The notes: generated by a model from the letters alone, not told the origin. A stretch of DNA of 64,000 nucleotides from CAXBNB01 sp040151475 (GCF_040151475.1 NZ_JBDKWG010000146.1:1-64000), one strand, 5' to 3'. Shown: positions 8,543 through 18,985, counted from the stretch's first letter. Program-made: numbers and translations.

Positions 8543-9445
8543 ATGAAAATTAACCAAACCAAACCTTTTATGAATTCAATATTAAATGCTGCCAAAGCGT
8601 TAATAACCCTTCTTTTATTCGCTATTATATACGGTTGTACCTCTACCACTCAGAATGCTGATGCAGCAAAAGAAGAATGGATTCAACTGTACAACGGAAA
8701 AGACATGGCAGGCTGGACTCCCAAGATTGCGGGATATCCGGTAGGTGAAAATTTCAATAATACTTTTCGGATTCAGGATGGTTATTTGTCTTCCTCTTAC
8801 GATGATTACACAGAATTTACCAATGAATATGGCCATCTGTTTTATAAGGATAAATTCTCTCATTACCGAATAAAAGCCCGATATCGATTTGTAGGCGAAC
8901 AGGTAAAAGGAGGAGCAGGGTGGGCTTACCGGAATAATGGATTAATGCTTCATGCACAATCTGTTGAAAGCATGGGACTGAAACAATCCTTTCCTATTTC
9001 ATTGGAAATGCAATTGCTGGCTGGAAGTGGCGAAGGAGAAAGATCTACCGGAAACTTATGTACCCCAGGAACGAATGTAATATTAGATGGTGAATTTTTC
9101 ACTCCTCACTGTGTCAACTCAACCTCTAAAACCTATCATGGTGAACAATGGGTAAATGTTGAAGCTATAGTTTTGGGTGATTCTATTGTTCATCATGTAG
9201 TAGAAGGTGACACTGTATTAACTTTCACAAACCCTACAATGGGAGGGACACTCGACTTTGCTGATCCGGCAATACTTATCGAAGGAAAATCGATCGGTGA
9301 AGGCTATATTACCATTCAGGCAGAAAGCCATCCCACACAATTTGCGAGCATAGAGCTACTTGATCTCTGCGGGTGCAAAGACCCCAAAGCCAAAAACTAT
9401 AAATCATACTATATCAAAGACGATAGAAGCAAGTGCAAGTATTAA
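8543..9445 (+). CDS. DUF1080 (3-keto-disaccharide hydrolase-like) lipoprotein
   Basis: This gene encodes a 300-residue secreted lipoprotein: a hydrophobic leader ends in the lipobox 'FAIIYGC'. The mature part starts 'EEWIQLYNGKDMAGWTPKI', the typical opening of DUF1080 domains, a concanavalin-like jelly roll. DUF1080 proteins in Bacteroidota often sit in sugar-degradation loci, and several act on 3-keto-glycosides; here this is family inference. The C-terminus carries a short Cys/Lys-rich tail ('CGCKDPKAKNYKSYYIKDD'). A second ATG at 8570 gives a more usual 23-residue signal. It is followed after 23 bases by a DUF5009 membrane protein, probably in the same operon. The 240 bases upstream, after polA, show no recognisable element. 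Confidence 0.85.
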   Translation: MKINQTKPFMNSILNAAKALITLLLFAIIYGCTSTTQNADAAKEEWIQLYNGKDMAGWTPKIAGYPVGENFNNTFRIQDGYLSSSYDDYTEFTNEYGHLFYKDKFSHYRIKARYRFVGEQVKGGAGWAYRNNGLMLHAQSVESMGLKQSFPISLEMQLLAGSGEGERSTGNLCTPGTNVILDGEFFTPHCVNSTSKTYHGEQWVNVEAIVLGDSIVHHVVEGDTVLTFTNPTMGGTLDFADPAILIEGKSIGEGYITIQAESHPTQFASIELLDLCGCKDPKAKNYKSYYIKDDRSKCKY

Positions 9446-9468
9446 TTTTTGATAACTAAATTTTTAAG

Positions 9469-10581
9469 ATGAAACAAATTATTAACCCCCAACGCCTTTA
9501 TTCACTGGATGCCCTTCGTGGATTTGATATGTTCTGGATCATGGGAGCAGAGGAGATTTTTCACAAGATGGCAGAAATTACTGAAGCTCCTTTTTGGCAT
9601 GTACTGGCCGTACAATTTATACATCCTGATTGGCATGGGTTTGCCGCCTATGACATAATCTTCCCACTGTTTTTGTTTTTGGCCGGAGTTGCCACACCAT
9701 ATTCTCTTGGCAAACAAATAGAAAAAGGAGAAACTACAAACAGCCTGTTATTCAGGGTAATCAAAAGGGGGTTGATATTGGTACTTCTGGGAGTTGTATA
9801 TAACAATGGGCTGAAAATCATGCCTATTGAAGAAATCCGATTTGGAAGTGTGCTGGGCCGTATCGGTTTGGGGTATATGTTTGCCAACATTATCTTCTTA
9901 TACACCAAGCAAAGAGGACAGATTATTTGGTTTTTCTCCATTCTTATTGGCTATTGGTTGTTATTAACCTTGGGTTCTGCTCCGGGATTTCCTATGGGAG
10001 ATATGACTATGGAAGGAAACATTGTGTCTTATCTGGATAGAATTCTGATGCCAGGTAGGTTATACCTTGGTATTCACGATCCTGAAGGATTGGTTTCTAC
10101 CATTCCTGCTGTTGCTACCGCACTACTTGGTATATACACAGGGAACCTGTTGAAAAATACTACTGAAGCCGACAAAACAAAAACTGCCTTGCGTTTGGTG
10201 ATTATAGGAGCCAGCCTGATTGTAGTAGCTCAAATCTGGAACTTGTTTTTCCCTATCAATAAAAACCTTTGGACTAGTTCTTTTGCACTACAGTGTGGAG
10301 GAATCAGCATGATCCTGATGGCTACATTTTATTATATCATCGATATATTAGGGTATGTGAAATGGGCATTCTTCTTCAAGATAATTGGGATGAACTCCAT
10401 ACTTATCTATATGGCAGGAGATTTTATCAAATGGTCTTATACTGCATCTGCCATGTTTGGTTGGTTGGGACAACTTGTAGGAGAACCGTACAATGCCGTA
10501 GTGATGGTATTTGCTTTCCTTGCCGTACAATGGGGATTTTTGTACATAATGTACAAACAAAAGCTCTTTTTACGGGTTTGA
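9469..10581 (+). CDS. DUF5009 / heparan-alpha-glucosaminide N-acetyltransferase-like membrane protein
   Basis: This gene encodes a 370-residue polytopic membrane protein with about ten hydrophobic segments. The N-terminus 'RLYSLDALRGFDMFWIMG' and the following 'HPDWHGFAAYDIIFPLFLF' are signatures of the DUF5009/NagX/HGSNAT acyltransferase family. Human HGSNAT moves an acetyl group from cytosolic acetyl-CoA to lumenal glucosamine; bacterial members probably acetylate exported or imported sugars. Pairing with the DUF1080 lipoprotein upstream suggests a carbohydrate-processing pair. It ends just before a strong bidirectional terminator. Confidence 0.85.
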   Translation: MKQIINPQRLYSLDALRGFDMFWIMGAEEIFHKMAEITEAPFWHVLAVQFIHPDWHGFAAYDIIFPLFLFLAGVATPYSLGKQIEKGETTNSLLFRVIKRGLILVLLGVVYNNGLKIMPIEEIRFGSVLGRIGLGYMFANIIFLYTKQRGQIIWFFSILIGYWLLLTLGSAPGFPMGDMTMEGNIVSYLDRILMPGRLYLGIHDPEGLVSTIPAVATALLGIYTGNLLKNTTEADKTKTALRLVIIGASLIVVAQIWNLFFPINKNLWTSSFALQCGGISMILMATFYYIIDILGYVKWAFFFKIIGMNSILIYMAGDFIKWSYTASAMFGWLGQLVGEPYNAVVMVFAFLAVQWGFLYIMYKQKLFLRV

Positions 10582-10604
10582 TTTATTGACCTGATTTTAG
10601 GCTA

Positions 10605-10645
10605 CAAAAAAGAGGCTGTTTCTGATGAAACAGTCTCTTTTTTTG
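10605..10645. terminator. Bidirectional intrinsic terminator between the DUF5009 gene and uvrA
   Basis: An inverted repeat with arms AGAGGCTGTTTC and GAAACAGTCTCT (one mismatch) has a four-base loop. It is flanked by A6 on the left and T7 on the right, so it can end transcription from both convergent genes. Confidence 0.9.
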
Positions 10646-10673
10646 TGGTTGATTATTGTTCAGAAAATAATGC

Positions 10674-13529
10674 TTACATCTCCAATTTCAAGAATGTTGC
10701 AGTAAACCCTTTATCTGTTTTGATCATTTCCTCTGGAGTACCACTAAACACAATGTTTCCACCACCATGACCTCCTTCCAGTCCCAAGTCAACAATATGA
10801 TCTGCCACCTTTATCACGTCCATGTTGTGCTCTATCACCAAAACAGTATTACCTTTTTCCACCAGCTTGTTGAGTACTACGAGTAAATGTTGGATGTCCT
10901 GAAAATGCAGGCCTGTAGTAGGCTCATCTAATACATAGAAGGTTTTACCTGTATCTTTTTTGGATAGTTCCGTTGCTAGTTTTACCCGCTGTGCCTCACC
11001 TCCAGAAAGTGTAGTGGCATGTTGCCCAAGGGTAATGTATCCCAGCCCTACGTCATTCAGCGTTTTTATTTTCCGTACAATTTTGGGTTGGTTTTCGAAA
11101 AACTCAACAGCTTGCTCTACAGTCATTTCCAGCACATCTGAAATTGATTTGCCTTTGAACCTGATTTCCAACGTTTCCCGATTATATCTTTTACTCTTGC
11201 ATGTTTCGCAAGGCACATGTACATCTGGTAGAAAATCCATTTCTACGAGTTTCATTCCAGCCCCTTCGCATGTTTCGCACCGACCTCCTTTTACATTGAA
11301 AGAGAACCTGCCTGGTTTGTATCCACGGATTTTTGCCTCCGGCAATTGGCAAAACAATGTCCTGATTTCAGAAAACACACCTGTGTAAGTGGCAGGGTTA
11401 GACCGTGGTGTTCTTCCAATAGGAGATTGATCTACTTCTATGGTTTTGTCCAAATATTCAATCCCCTTGATTTCATTATAAGGCAGAGGTTCTTTTCTCG
11501 ACCTGTAAAATTTTCTATTAAGGATTGGCACCAACGTTTCATGAATCAACGATGATTTCCCGCTACCGGAAACCCCCGTGATGCAAATCATTTTTCCCAA
11601 AGGAAGCTCTAAGGTTACCTCTTTGAGGTTGTGGCCTGTTGCACCCTTTAGGATTAGAGCATTGCCATTACCTGGCCTTCTTGAGGCTGGTACTTCAATA
11701 CTTTTGACACCATTCAAATAGGCGGCTGTCATGGTATCTGATTTCACAAAATCCTGAGGGCTGGCTGCAGATACAATTTGTCCACCATGCCTTCCTGCTC
11801 CCGGCCCTATATCTATCACAAAATCAGCATTGAGCATCATGTCCTTGTCATGCTCCACCACAATGACAGTATTTCCCAAATCACGCAAATCCTGCAGTGC
11901 CTTGATCAATTTCATATTGTCTCGCTGATGAAGCCCGATACTTGGTTCATCCAGGATGTATAAAACGCCTACCAACTGGGTACCAATTTGTGTTGCCAGA
12001 CGAATACGTTGAGCTTCTCCACCTGAGAGGGTTTTCAATGGCCTGTTCAATTCCAGATAGTTTAACCCGACATCAAGTAAAAAGCCCAAACGCTTTCTTA
12101 TTTCTTTTAATATCTCTGTAGCAATAATGTTTTGACGTTCGGTCAACCTCTGTTCCAGATTTTCAAACCACTCTGTCAAAGCTTCAATATTTAGAGAAGC
12201 AAGTTCCGATATATTCTTATTATCAATCTTAAAATGCAGCGACTCTTTTTTTAATCTTTGGCCATTACATTCAGGACAAGTGGTAACATTAGTGAAATCC
12301 TTGATCCATTTTTGTATTTTTTCTGATCCGGTATCTTTTTGTTTTTCAAGGAACAAGACAATGCCCTCAAACTTGGTTTGCCAATCCGTACCCGGATATT
12401 TTACAGATTTTACCGCTACAGGCTCACTGTCTCCATAAAGCAAAACCTGCATCACCTCCTCCGGAATGTCCTTGATAGGAGTAGTCAGGTTTACCTTGTG
12501 GCGCTTCAGGAGGGCTTCTATTTTCTTAAAAATCCAAATATCCCGAAATTCACCAAGCGGCAGAATGCCTCCACGACTGATACTTATAGATTCATCCGGA
12601 ATGATAGATTTCCTGCTTATTTCTTCAATCTGCCCCAATCCATTGCATTCCGGACAAGCACCATAAGGTGAGTTAAAAGAAAATGTATTGGGAGCTGGTT
12701 CGTCATAGGCCAGACCAGTTTTAGGATCCATCAGGTACTTGGAAAAATGATGCTCCTGATTGTTCTCATCCAGAATCATAATGATTCCTTTACTGTGTTG
12801 TAGGGCAGTTTTTAAGGATTGATTGATTCTCGTCTTGTCTTTGTCCCGTACGAGGACTCTATCAACTACTATTTCAATATCATGAGTTTTGTACCGATCA
12901 ACCTGCATTTTGGGAACCAAATCCATCATTTCTCCATTCACCCGTACTTTGCCAAACCCAAGTTTACTCACCTGAACAAAAAGCTCACGATAATGCCCTT
13001 TTCTTCCTTTTACCACTGGAGCTAAAATCGCTATTTTCTTCCCATCAAAATAAGAAAGGATATGCAATAAAATTTGCTCTTCGGTTTGTTTCTGCATTCG
13101 CTCTCCCGTAAGATAAGAAAATGCCTCTCCTGCCCGAGCAAATAAAAGTCGCATAAAATCATATACTTCGGTAACAGTACCCACCGTTGATCTGGGATTT
13201 CGGCTGGTAGTTTTTTGTTCGATAGAAATAACCGGACTCAATCCATTGATTTTGTCCACATCGGGACGTTCCATATCTCCAATAAAAGACCGGGCATAGG
13301 CGGAGAAGCTTTCCATATACCTCCTTTGGCCTTCAGCATACAGTGTGTCAAAAGCAAGAGAAGACTTACCACTACCACTTATTCCTGTAATAACCACCAA
13401 TTGGTTCCTCTTAAACTTAAGGTCTATATTTTTCAGGTTGTGCTCACGTGCACCATATATTTCAATATACTCTGTGGCTTCATCCTCAACTATTGGGCTG
13501 CTTTTTGATGTGATCTCCTCTACTTCCAT
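10674..13529 (-). CDS. uvrA: Excinuclease ABC subunit A
   Basis: This gene encodes 951 residues with two ABC ATPase modules. Visible are Walker A 'GISGSGKSSLAFDT' near residue 50, Cys pairs 'CPECNG', the first signature 'LSGGEAQRIRLA' with 'ILDEPSIGLHQ', the second Walker A 'GVSGSGKSS', the Cys-rich zinc module 'GRCETCEGAG...PCETC', and the second 'LSGGEAQRVKLA' with 'VLDEPTTGLH'. UvrA scans DNA for bulky lesions with UvrB in nucleotide excision repair. No uvrB or uvrC lies in the window. The start MEVEEITSKS precedes the conserved 'IEIYGAREHNLKNI' by about 20 residues. Confidence 0.97.
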   Translation of the reverse strand: MEVEEITSKSSPIVEDEATEYIEIYGAREHNLKNIDLKFKRNQLVVITGISGSGKSSLAFDTLYAEGQRRYMESFSAYARSFIGDMERPDVDKINGLSPVISIEQKTTSRNPRSTVGTVTEVYDFMRLLFARAGEAFSYLTGERMQKQTEEQILLHILSYFDGKKIAILAPVVKGRKGHYRELFVQVSKLGFGKVRVNGEMMDLVPKMQVDRYKTHDIEIVVDRVLVRDKDKTRINQSLKTALQHSKGIIMILDENNQEHHFSKYLMDPKTGLAYDEPAPNTFSFNSPYGACPECNGLGQIEEISRKSIIPDESISISRGGILPLGEFRDIWIFKKIEALLKRHKVNLTTPIKDIPEEVMQVLLYGDSEPVAVKSVKYPGTDWQTKFEGIVLFLEKQKDTGSEKIQKWIKDFTNVTTCPECNGQRLKKESLHFKIDNKNISELASLNIEALTEWFENLEQRLTERQNIIATEILKEIRKRLGFLLDVGLNYLELNRPLKTLSGGEAQRIRLATQIGTQLVGVLYILDEPSIGLHQRDNMKLIKALQDLRDLGNTVIVVEHDKDMMLNADFVIDIGPGAGRHGGQIVSAASPQDFVKSDTMTAAYLNGVKSIEVPASRRPGNGNALILKGATGHNLKEVTLELPLGKMICITGVSGSGKSSLIHETLVPILNRKFYRSRKEPLPYNEIKGIEYLDKTIEVDQSPIGRTPRSNPATYTGVFSEIRTLFCQLPEAKIRGYKPGRFSFNVKGGRCETCEGAGMKLVEMDFLPDVHVPCETCKSKRYNRETLEIRFKGKSISDVLEMTVEQAVEFFENQPKIVRKIKTLNDVGLGYITLGQHATTLSGGEAQRVKLATELSKKDTGKTFYVLDEPTTGLHFQDIQHLLVVLNKLVEKGNTVLVIEHNMDVIKVADHIVDLGLEGGHGGGNIVFSGTPEEMIKTDKGFTATFLKLEM

Positions 13530-13578
13530 GTATTATTTATATTGGTTGATCCAATAGTTACTATGATCAATTGTAAAA

Positions 13579-14304
13579 TTAAAAATTTGGTGAAAGCAGG
13601 AATTTACTGTAAAATTCGTCTATCACTCCAACTGCATCAGCAGCATTGTCCACTATACTAAAAAGCTTCAAATCCTCTTCACTCACGTTTTTTTCCTTGA
13701 GCATGACATCTCTGACCCAATCAAACAACCCACTCCAATATTCTTTCCCTACCAAAACAATAGGAAACTTTCCGATTTTCAAAGTTTGAATCAATGTGAT
13801 CGCTTCAAATAGTTCATCCAAAGTACCAAAACCTCCGGGCATCACAATAAACCCCTGAGAATACCTTACGAACATTACTTTTCTTACAAAGAAATAATCG
13901 AAATTCATCAACTTGTCCTGATCTATGTAAGGATTATTTTTTTGCTCAAAAGGGAGGTCAATATTCAAGCCTACAGACTTGCCGTGTTTGCTATTAGCTC
14001 CTTTATTAGCTGCTTCCATTATTCCAGGTCCTCCGCCAGTTATCACACCATAACCATGCTTTACCAGTTCCGCTCCGATCTCCACGGCCATGTGGTAATA
14101 CTTATGATCAGGCTTGGTACGAGCTGAACCAAAAACCGACACACAAGGGCCAATTTTAGCCAGCTTTTCAAAGCCTTCTACCATTTCGGCCATTACTTTG
14201 AATATCACCCACGAATCAGTACTTTTAATCTGATTCCAGTCTTTGTCTTTAAAGGCCTCTATAATTTTGCCCTTTTCTTCGTCGTTTAATTGATGATCTT
14301 TCAT
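13579..14304 (-). CDS. LOG family protein (TIGR00730, cytokinin riboside phosphoribohydrolase-like)
   Basis: This gene encodes 241 residues. Diagnostic motifs are 'VSVFGSARTKPD', 'VITGGGPGIMEAANKGA' and 'MPGGFGTLDELFEAITLIQT', the PGGxGTxxE motif of the LOG family, once annotated as lysine decarboxylase. Characterised members release free bases from nucleoside monophosphates. This is the longer bacterial subtype with an N-terminal helical extension of about 45 residues. It sits between uvrA and an epimerase on the same strand with short gaps; there is no functional link to either that I can see. Confidence 0.88.
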   Translation of the reverse strand: MKDHQLNDEEKGKIIEAFKDKDWNQIKSTDSWVIFKVMAEMVEGFEKLAKIGPCVSVFGSARTKPDHKYYHMAVEIGAELVKHGYGVITGGGPGIMEAANKGANSKHGKSVGLNIDLPFEQKNNPYIDQDKLMNFDYFFVRKVMFVRYSQGFIVMPGGFGTLDELFEAITLIQTLKIGKFPIVLVGKEYWSGLFDWVRDVMLKEKNVSEEDLKLFSIVDNAADAVGVIDEFYSKFLLSPNF

Positions 14305-14375
14305 AAGTATATTTGAATTTAGTGGGTCAACTCAAAAAATTTAGCTGGCAAAGTTATCGAATTAACATCCAACAC

Positions 14376-15284
14376 TCAATTGTCATTTAATATTTGACTT
14401 AAGGTTTCATCGAGGTTTTCATTTTGAAAATTAAACCCAGTAGATTTTATTTTTCTATTGGACACTTTATTGCCCCCTGTAACTATCACTGACATTTCGC
14501 CTAGCAGCAGTTTCAATACAAATGAAGGGACATTTGGCATAAAGAGGGGCTTACCCAGAGCGTTGGCAATTGAACGGGTCATCTCGCTATTTGTTACCGG
14601 ATCGGATGACACAGCATTATATACTCCCTCAATATCTTTATTGTAAACTGCATAATTGATCAACTCAACCAAGTCGTTAATGTGAATCCAGCTGATCTGC
14701 TGCTTGCCTGTGCCTAACGGTGAACCGATAAAAAACTTAACAGGCAGAGCCATTTTTGGTAATGCACCTCCATTTTTTGCGAGAACTAAACCAATTCGAA
14801 GCTTAACAGTACGAATTCCCAATGCTGAAAATTTATCCACACTTTTTTCCCATTCCTCCACTACATCAGATAAGAACCCATCTCCCTTTTCACTTTCTTC
14901 CGTCATCAACTCCTCTTTGGTATCAATTCCATAATAACCCACTCCCGAGGCTGAAATAAAAACGGATGGTTTTTTTTTTAATTTTGAAACCGCATCAAAA
15001 AGCAATCTGGCTGAGTCCGTTCGGCTTGAGATGATTTTTGCTTTTTGCTTAGCTGACCATTTTTTGTCAGCAACACTCTCACCGGCAAGATGAATAATCG
15101 CATCCAAATTTTCAACAGCGGATTGATCCATTTTTCCTTTCTCAATATCCCACTCAAACACTTCAATATTGTCAATCGCTCTTTTGGATCTACTCAGATG
15201 TCGTACCTTATGATCTCCATTCAACAGGTTTTGTGTCAAATCAGAGCCAACCAACCCTCTTCCTCCTGTTATCAATATATTCAT
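14376..15284 (-). CDS. TIGR01777 family NAD(P)-dependent epimerase/oxidoreductase
   Basis: This gene encodes 302 residues with a Rossmann fold of the extended SDR class. 'MNILITGGRGLVGSDL' is the nucleotide-binding glycine motif, with 'IIHLAGESVADKKWS', 'FISASGVGYYG' (Tyr of the active site) and a C-terminal DUF1731-like end. Members such as YfcH are widespread, with an unclear physiological substrate. The initiating ATG opens directly on the glycine motif, so the start is secure. The gene is divergent from the CPA2 antiporter. Confidence 0.88.
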   Translation of the reverse strand: MNILITGGRGLVGSDLTQNLLNGDHKVRHLSRSKRAIDNIEVFEWDIEKGKMDQSAVENLDAIIHLAGESVADKKWSAKQKAKIISSRTDSARLLFDAVSKLKKKPSVFISASGVGYYGIDTKEELMTEESEKGDGFLSDVVEEWEKSVDKFSALGIRTVKLRIGLVLAKNGGALPKMALPVKFFIGSPLGTGKQQISWIHINDLVELINYAVYNKDIEGVYNAVSSDPVTNSEMTRSIANALGKPLFMPNVPSFVLKLLLGEMSVIVTGGNKVSNRKIKSTGFNFQNENLDETLSQILNDN

Positions 15285-15406
15285 ATTATTAAGACCTCTA
15301 TGTTAAAAATTTCAAGCTAATTTATTATTAAGTCATTATGCTCAGTTGAAGATATTCATTATTTTACAAATTAATCTAATGGTCACTCTATAAAGTCTGC
15401 TATTGA

Positions 15407-17341
15407 ATGGAATTGTTTTCCCCTGATAATAAAGAGTTATTAATATTGGTATTGGGCTTTGTAATTATTACTGTCGCTTCCAGCAGAATAGCTCTACTAT
15501 TTAAAAAAATCAGGCTTCCATTTATTACAGGTTTTTTATTCACAGGGATCATCTGTGGTGCATATTTTTTGGGTTTAATACCGGAGGCTTCCAGGGTTAA
15601 GCTCAATTTTATTAATGAAATGGCTTTGGCATTTATTGCGTTTGCAGCAGGATCTGAATTGTATCTGCGAGAGTTGAGGTCTCGTTTCAACAGTATCAAG
15701 TGGAATACCATTGGACAACTTACTTCAACCTTCGTCATTGGTAGTGTAGCTGTTTTTTTTATGTCGGATTATATTCCTTTTATGACAGAAATGAATACAG
15801 AATCCAAGGTAGCCATATCTATGCTTTCAGGAATCATTTTTGTAGCCAGATCTCCTGCCTCTGCCATTGCCATTATCAACGAACTTCGGGCGAAAGGTCC
15901 TTTTACCCAAACAGTGATGGGCGTTACGGTGCTAAAAGATTTTATAGTAATCGTCTTGTTTGCTGTTTGTCTTTCGCTAGCGAAAACCATGACTGTAGGC
16001 GAAGCATTCAACATACTCAGTATTGTATTTTTAATTGGCGAAATATTTATTTCTCTGCTGATAGGAAGACTTCTTGGACATTTCTTAAAACTCGCTTTGT
16101 CCTTAAAAATCAAAGTAAGAGTCAAAGCCGGGATCATCATATTATTAGGATATTCAATTTATGAGATGTCCTATTTTGTTCATCATTTTACAGAAACTCA
16201 TTTTATAAGAGAAATAGCATTGGAACCCCTTCTTATTTGTATTGTTGGGAGTCTGTATGTCACAAATTACACCAAATTCAGACCTGAATTTTTGAGAATA
16301 TTAAGTGAAACAGGCCCGATGGTATATGCTGCATTTTTCACTTTAACCGGAGCATCATTGTCTATTGAAACATTGCTAGACGTATGGCCGGTTGCACTGG
16401 TATTGTTTGCGGTAAGGCTTGTGTCATTGATCGGTGGATCCTACTTTGGAGGCATGATGGCTGGCGATCCAATGCGGTTTTGTCATTTGGGATGGATGCC
16501 CTACATCACTCAGGCTGGTGTAGCACTGGGATTGTCCACAGTCATTGCCAATGAATTTCCTGAATGGGGAGGAGACTTTTATACCGTAGTGATCGCTATC
16601 ATTGTGATCAATCAGGTAGTGGGGCCACCTCTTTTTAAATGGGCATTGGGGAAAGTAGGAGAAGACCGTAGCAGGGGAGATTTTGGAGCAGATGGATCCC
16701 GTGATGCCATTATTTATGGATATGAAAGTCAGTCTGTAGCACTGGCCAACCAACTGATGAGCAAAGGATGGAGTGTAATTATAGCTTCCAGGCAGAAAAA
16801 AGGTGCTTTTGAAGAGCCTGAAGGATTAGACATCAGATACATCAAAGACCTTTCTTTAGAAAGTTTGAATAGCCTGGATGCCGATAAAGCAGAGGCAATA
16901 GTTTGCATGCTTTCTGACAAAAAGAATTATGAAATATGCGAATTGTCTTACCATCACTTTGGCACTCCGGATATGATAGTACGCCTAACCGACCGCTATT
17001 ATACCGATCGTTTTCTTGCTCTCGGTGTAAAAGTGGTAGATCCATCTATGGCGATTGTCAACTTACTCGATCATTTTGTGCGTTCTCCTCAGGCTACCTC
17101 ACTTCTATTAGGAATGGAAACAGGTCAGGACACCAGAGATCTTGAATTGCTAAATAAAGACTTGCACGGCATTGCACTAAGGAATTTACGCCTGCCTCCT
17201 GATGTCATTATTTTATCAATAAAAAGAGGCGGGCACATGATTATTTCTCATGGATATACTCGTCTCAGATCAGGAGATGTTGTTACTTTTGTAGGTTCTA
17301 ATGAAAGCCTCGAACAGCTGAGCTCAAAGTTTAGCAATTAA
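15407..17341 (+). CDS. CPA2-type cation:proton antiporter with RCK (TrkA) domains
   Basis: This gene encodes 644 residues. Residues ~1-410 form about twelve membrane segments of a Na+/H+ exchanger fold, with 'LPFITGFLFTGIICG' and 'FIAFAAGSELYLREL'. Residues ~425-540 form a TrkA-N-like nucleotide-binding domain ('DAIIYGYESQSVALANQLM') in which the usual GxGxxG is degenerate (GYESQS). The C-terminal ~80 residues form a TrkA-C domain ('LRLPPDVIILSIKRGG...LRSGDVVTFVGS'). It probably exchanges Na+ or K+ for H+ across the inner membrane. The next gene, a subtilase, starts 12 bases downstream. Confidence 0.88.
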   Translation: MELFSPDNKELLILVLGFVIITVASSRIALLFKKIRLPFITGFLFTGIICGAYFLGLIPEASRVKLNFINEMALAFIAFAAGSELYLRELRSRFNSIKWNTIGQLTSTFVIGSVAVFFMSDYIPFMTEMNTESKVAISMLSGIIFVARSPASAIAIINELRAKGPFTQTVMGVTVLKDFIVIVLFAVCLSLAKTMTVGEAFNILSIVFLIGEIFISLLIGRLLGHFLKLALSLKIKVRVKAGIIILLGYSIYEMSYFVHHFTETHFIREIALEPLLICIVGSLYVTNYTKFRPEFLRILSETGPMVYAAFFTLTGASLSIETLLDVWPVALVLFAVRLVSLIGGSYFGGMMAGDPMRFCHLGWMPYITQAGVALGLSTVIANEFPEWGGDFYTVVIAIIVINQVVGPPLFKWALGKVGEDRSRGDFGADGSRDAIIYGYESQSVALANQLMSKGWSVIIASRQKKGAFEEPEGLDIRYIKDLSLESLNSLDADKAEAIVCMLSDKKNYEICELSYHHFGTPDMIVRLTDRYYTDRFLALGVKVVDPSMAIVNLLDHFVRSPQATSLLLGMETGQDTRDLELLNKDLHGIALRNLRLPPDVIILSIKRGGHMIISHGYTRLRSGDVVTFVGSNESLEQLSSKFSN

Positions 17342-17353
17342 TTATATGCATAA

Positions 17354-18985
17354 ATGATCAAATATTTTTTATCCTCTCTTACCTTTTTATTCCTTTCCTT
17401 AATAATCAAAACATCAACAACCGCTCAGGTAAATAGTGTTGATGAATTAGAATCAGGGTTTTTAAACTGGTACAATCAAGACCCTGAACTTGATCGTGTA
17501 CCCGGAATCAGTACCGAAAGGGCTTATAGTGAATTGATCAAAAATTCTAAAGCTAAAAAAACTATTGTTGTTGCCATTATAGATAGCGGAGTGGACATCA
17601 ATCATGAAGATTTGCAAGGGAAAATATGGGAAAATGAGGGTGAGATAGCGGACAATAACATCGACGATGATGGAAACGGTTATATAGATGACATCCATGG
17701 CTGGAATTTCATTGGAAACAAACATGGAGAGAACATCGACCTGGAGAATTTTGAATACACCCGCATGTACAAAAAATTCAATTCAAAATTTGAAAATGTC
17801 TCATCCCTTTCGGATGTCTCTAAAAGTGAAGAAAGAGATTTTGTAGTCTATAAAAAAAGCAAGGCACTTTATGAAGAGAACCTCTCAAAGTACCAAAAGG
17901 AAAAAGAGGGAATATCCATGTTTGAAGAAATCTTTGAAACAGCCAAAGAGATCATTAAAAACGAAACGGGTGTTAGTCCCAACTCTTTAAAGGAATTAAA
18001 ATCTATTCGCACCAAATCAAAACGAACTTCAAAAGCCATCTCATTTTTGATTGACAAATACAAAATGGGGCTGACAGAAGACAAATTGAATGAGTACAAA
18101 AGCCACAATGAAGAGTGTCTGAATATGCACTTGAATGTGGACTTCAACCCAAGAGACATCATTGGTGACAACCCAACTGATATAGAAGATGTCAACTATG
18201 GCAACAACGATGTGAAAGGTCAAAGATCGGATCATGGTACTTCAGTTGCTGGTGTGATTGCTGCCAACAGGAATAATGGCCTGGGCATAAATGGGATCGC
18301 CGAAAATGTAAAGCTGATGGTGTTGAGAACCATTCCTCAAGGAGATGAATATGACAAAGATGTGGCTTTGGCCATCAGGTATGCTGCTGACAATGGAGCA
18401 AACATTATCAATATGAGCTTTGGTAAAGAAATGTCTCCCAACAAGGAATTTGTAGATGCTGCCATCAAATATGCTGAAAGTAAGAATATATTGATGGTGC
18501 ATGCATCCGGTAATAGCGGTATCAACGTGGATGTTGAGCCTCGTTTTCCAAATGCTACCTGTCTGGATGGAACGACCGTACGGTCGTGGTTAGATGTAGG
18601 AGCTTCCACAAAATACAAAACTTCTTCTATTGCTGCAGAGTTTTCCAACTATGGCAAGAAGGGTGTTGATGTATTTGCTCCCGGAAAGGATATAATATCT
18701 CTTGAGCCTGAAGACCTCTACAACATGAGTGATGGTACCAGCCTTGCCAGCCCGATTGTGACAGGAGTGGCAGCCTTGGTATGGTCTCACCATCCACAAT
18801 TGAGTGCACTTCAACTCAAAGAAGTATTGACTGAATCCTCTTTTAAGATTAAAAAAGGAAAAGTGCAGATTCCTGATCTGGAGTCTGAAAAAAGGCCTAA
18901 AGGAAAGTTCAATCAGCTTTCCAGTAGCGGAGGAATTGTTAATGCTTATACGGCAATGAAATTGGCTGAAGAAATGTCAAAATAA
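17354..18985 (+). CDS. Secreted S8 family serine peptidase (subtilase)
   Basis: This gene encodes 543 residues with an N-terminal signal peptide ending near 'TSTTAQVNS'. The catalytic triad is complete: Asp in 'VAIIDSGVDINHEDL', His in 'DHGTSVAGVIAA' and Ser in 'DGTSLASPIVTGVAALVWS'. An insertion of roughly 150 charged, coiled-coil-like residues separates the Asp from the His motif, and an Asp-rich stretch ('NNIDDDGNGYIDD') follows the first motif and may bind calcium. There is no C-terminal sorting domain, so it is probably periplasmic or outer-membrane associated. It ends four bases before the next gene. Confidence 0.9.
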   Translation: MIKYFLSSLTFLFLSLIIKTSTTAQVNSVDELESGFLNWYNQDPELDRVPGISTERAYSELIKNSKAKKTIVVAIIDSGVDINHEDLQGKIWENEGEIADNNIDDDGNGYIDDIHGWNFIGNKHGENIDLENFEYTRMYKKFNSKFENVSSLSDVSKSEERDFVVYKKSKALYEENLSKYQKEKEGISMFEEIFETAKEIIKNETGVSPNSLKELKSIRTKSKRTSKAISFLIDKYKMGLTEDKLNEYKSHNEECLNMHLNVDFNPRDIIGDNPTDIEDVNYGNNDVKGQRSDHGTSVAGVIAANRNNGLGINGIAENVKLMVLRTIPQGDEYDKDVALAIRYAADNGANIINMSFGKEMSPNKEFVDAAIKYAESKNILMVHASGNSGINVDVEPRFPNATCLDGTTVRSWLDVGASTKYKTSSIAAEFSNYGKKGVDVFAPGKDIISLEPEDLYNMSDGTSLASPIVTGVAALVWSHHPQLSALQLKEVLTESSFKIKKGKVQIPDLESEKRPKGKFNQLSSSGGIVNAYTAMKLAEEMSK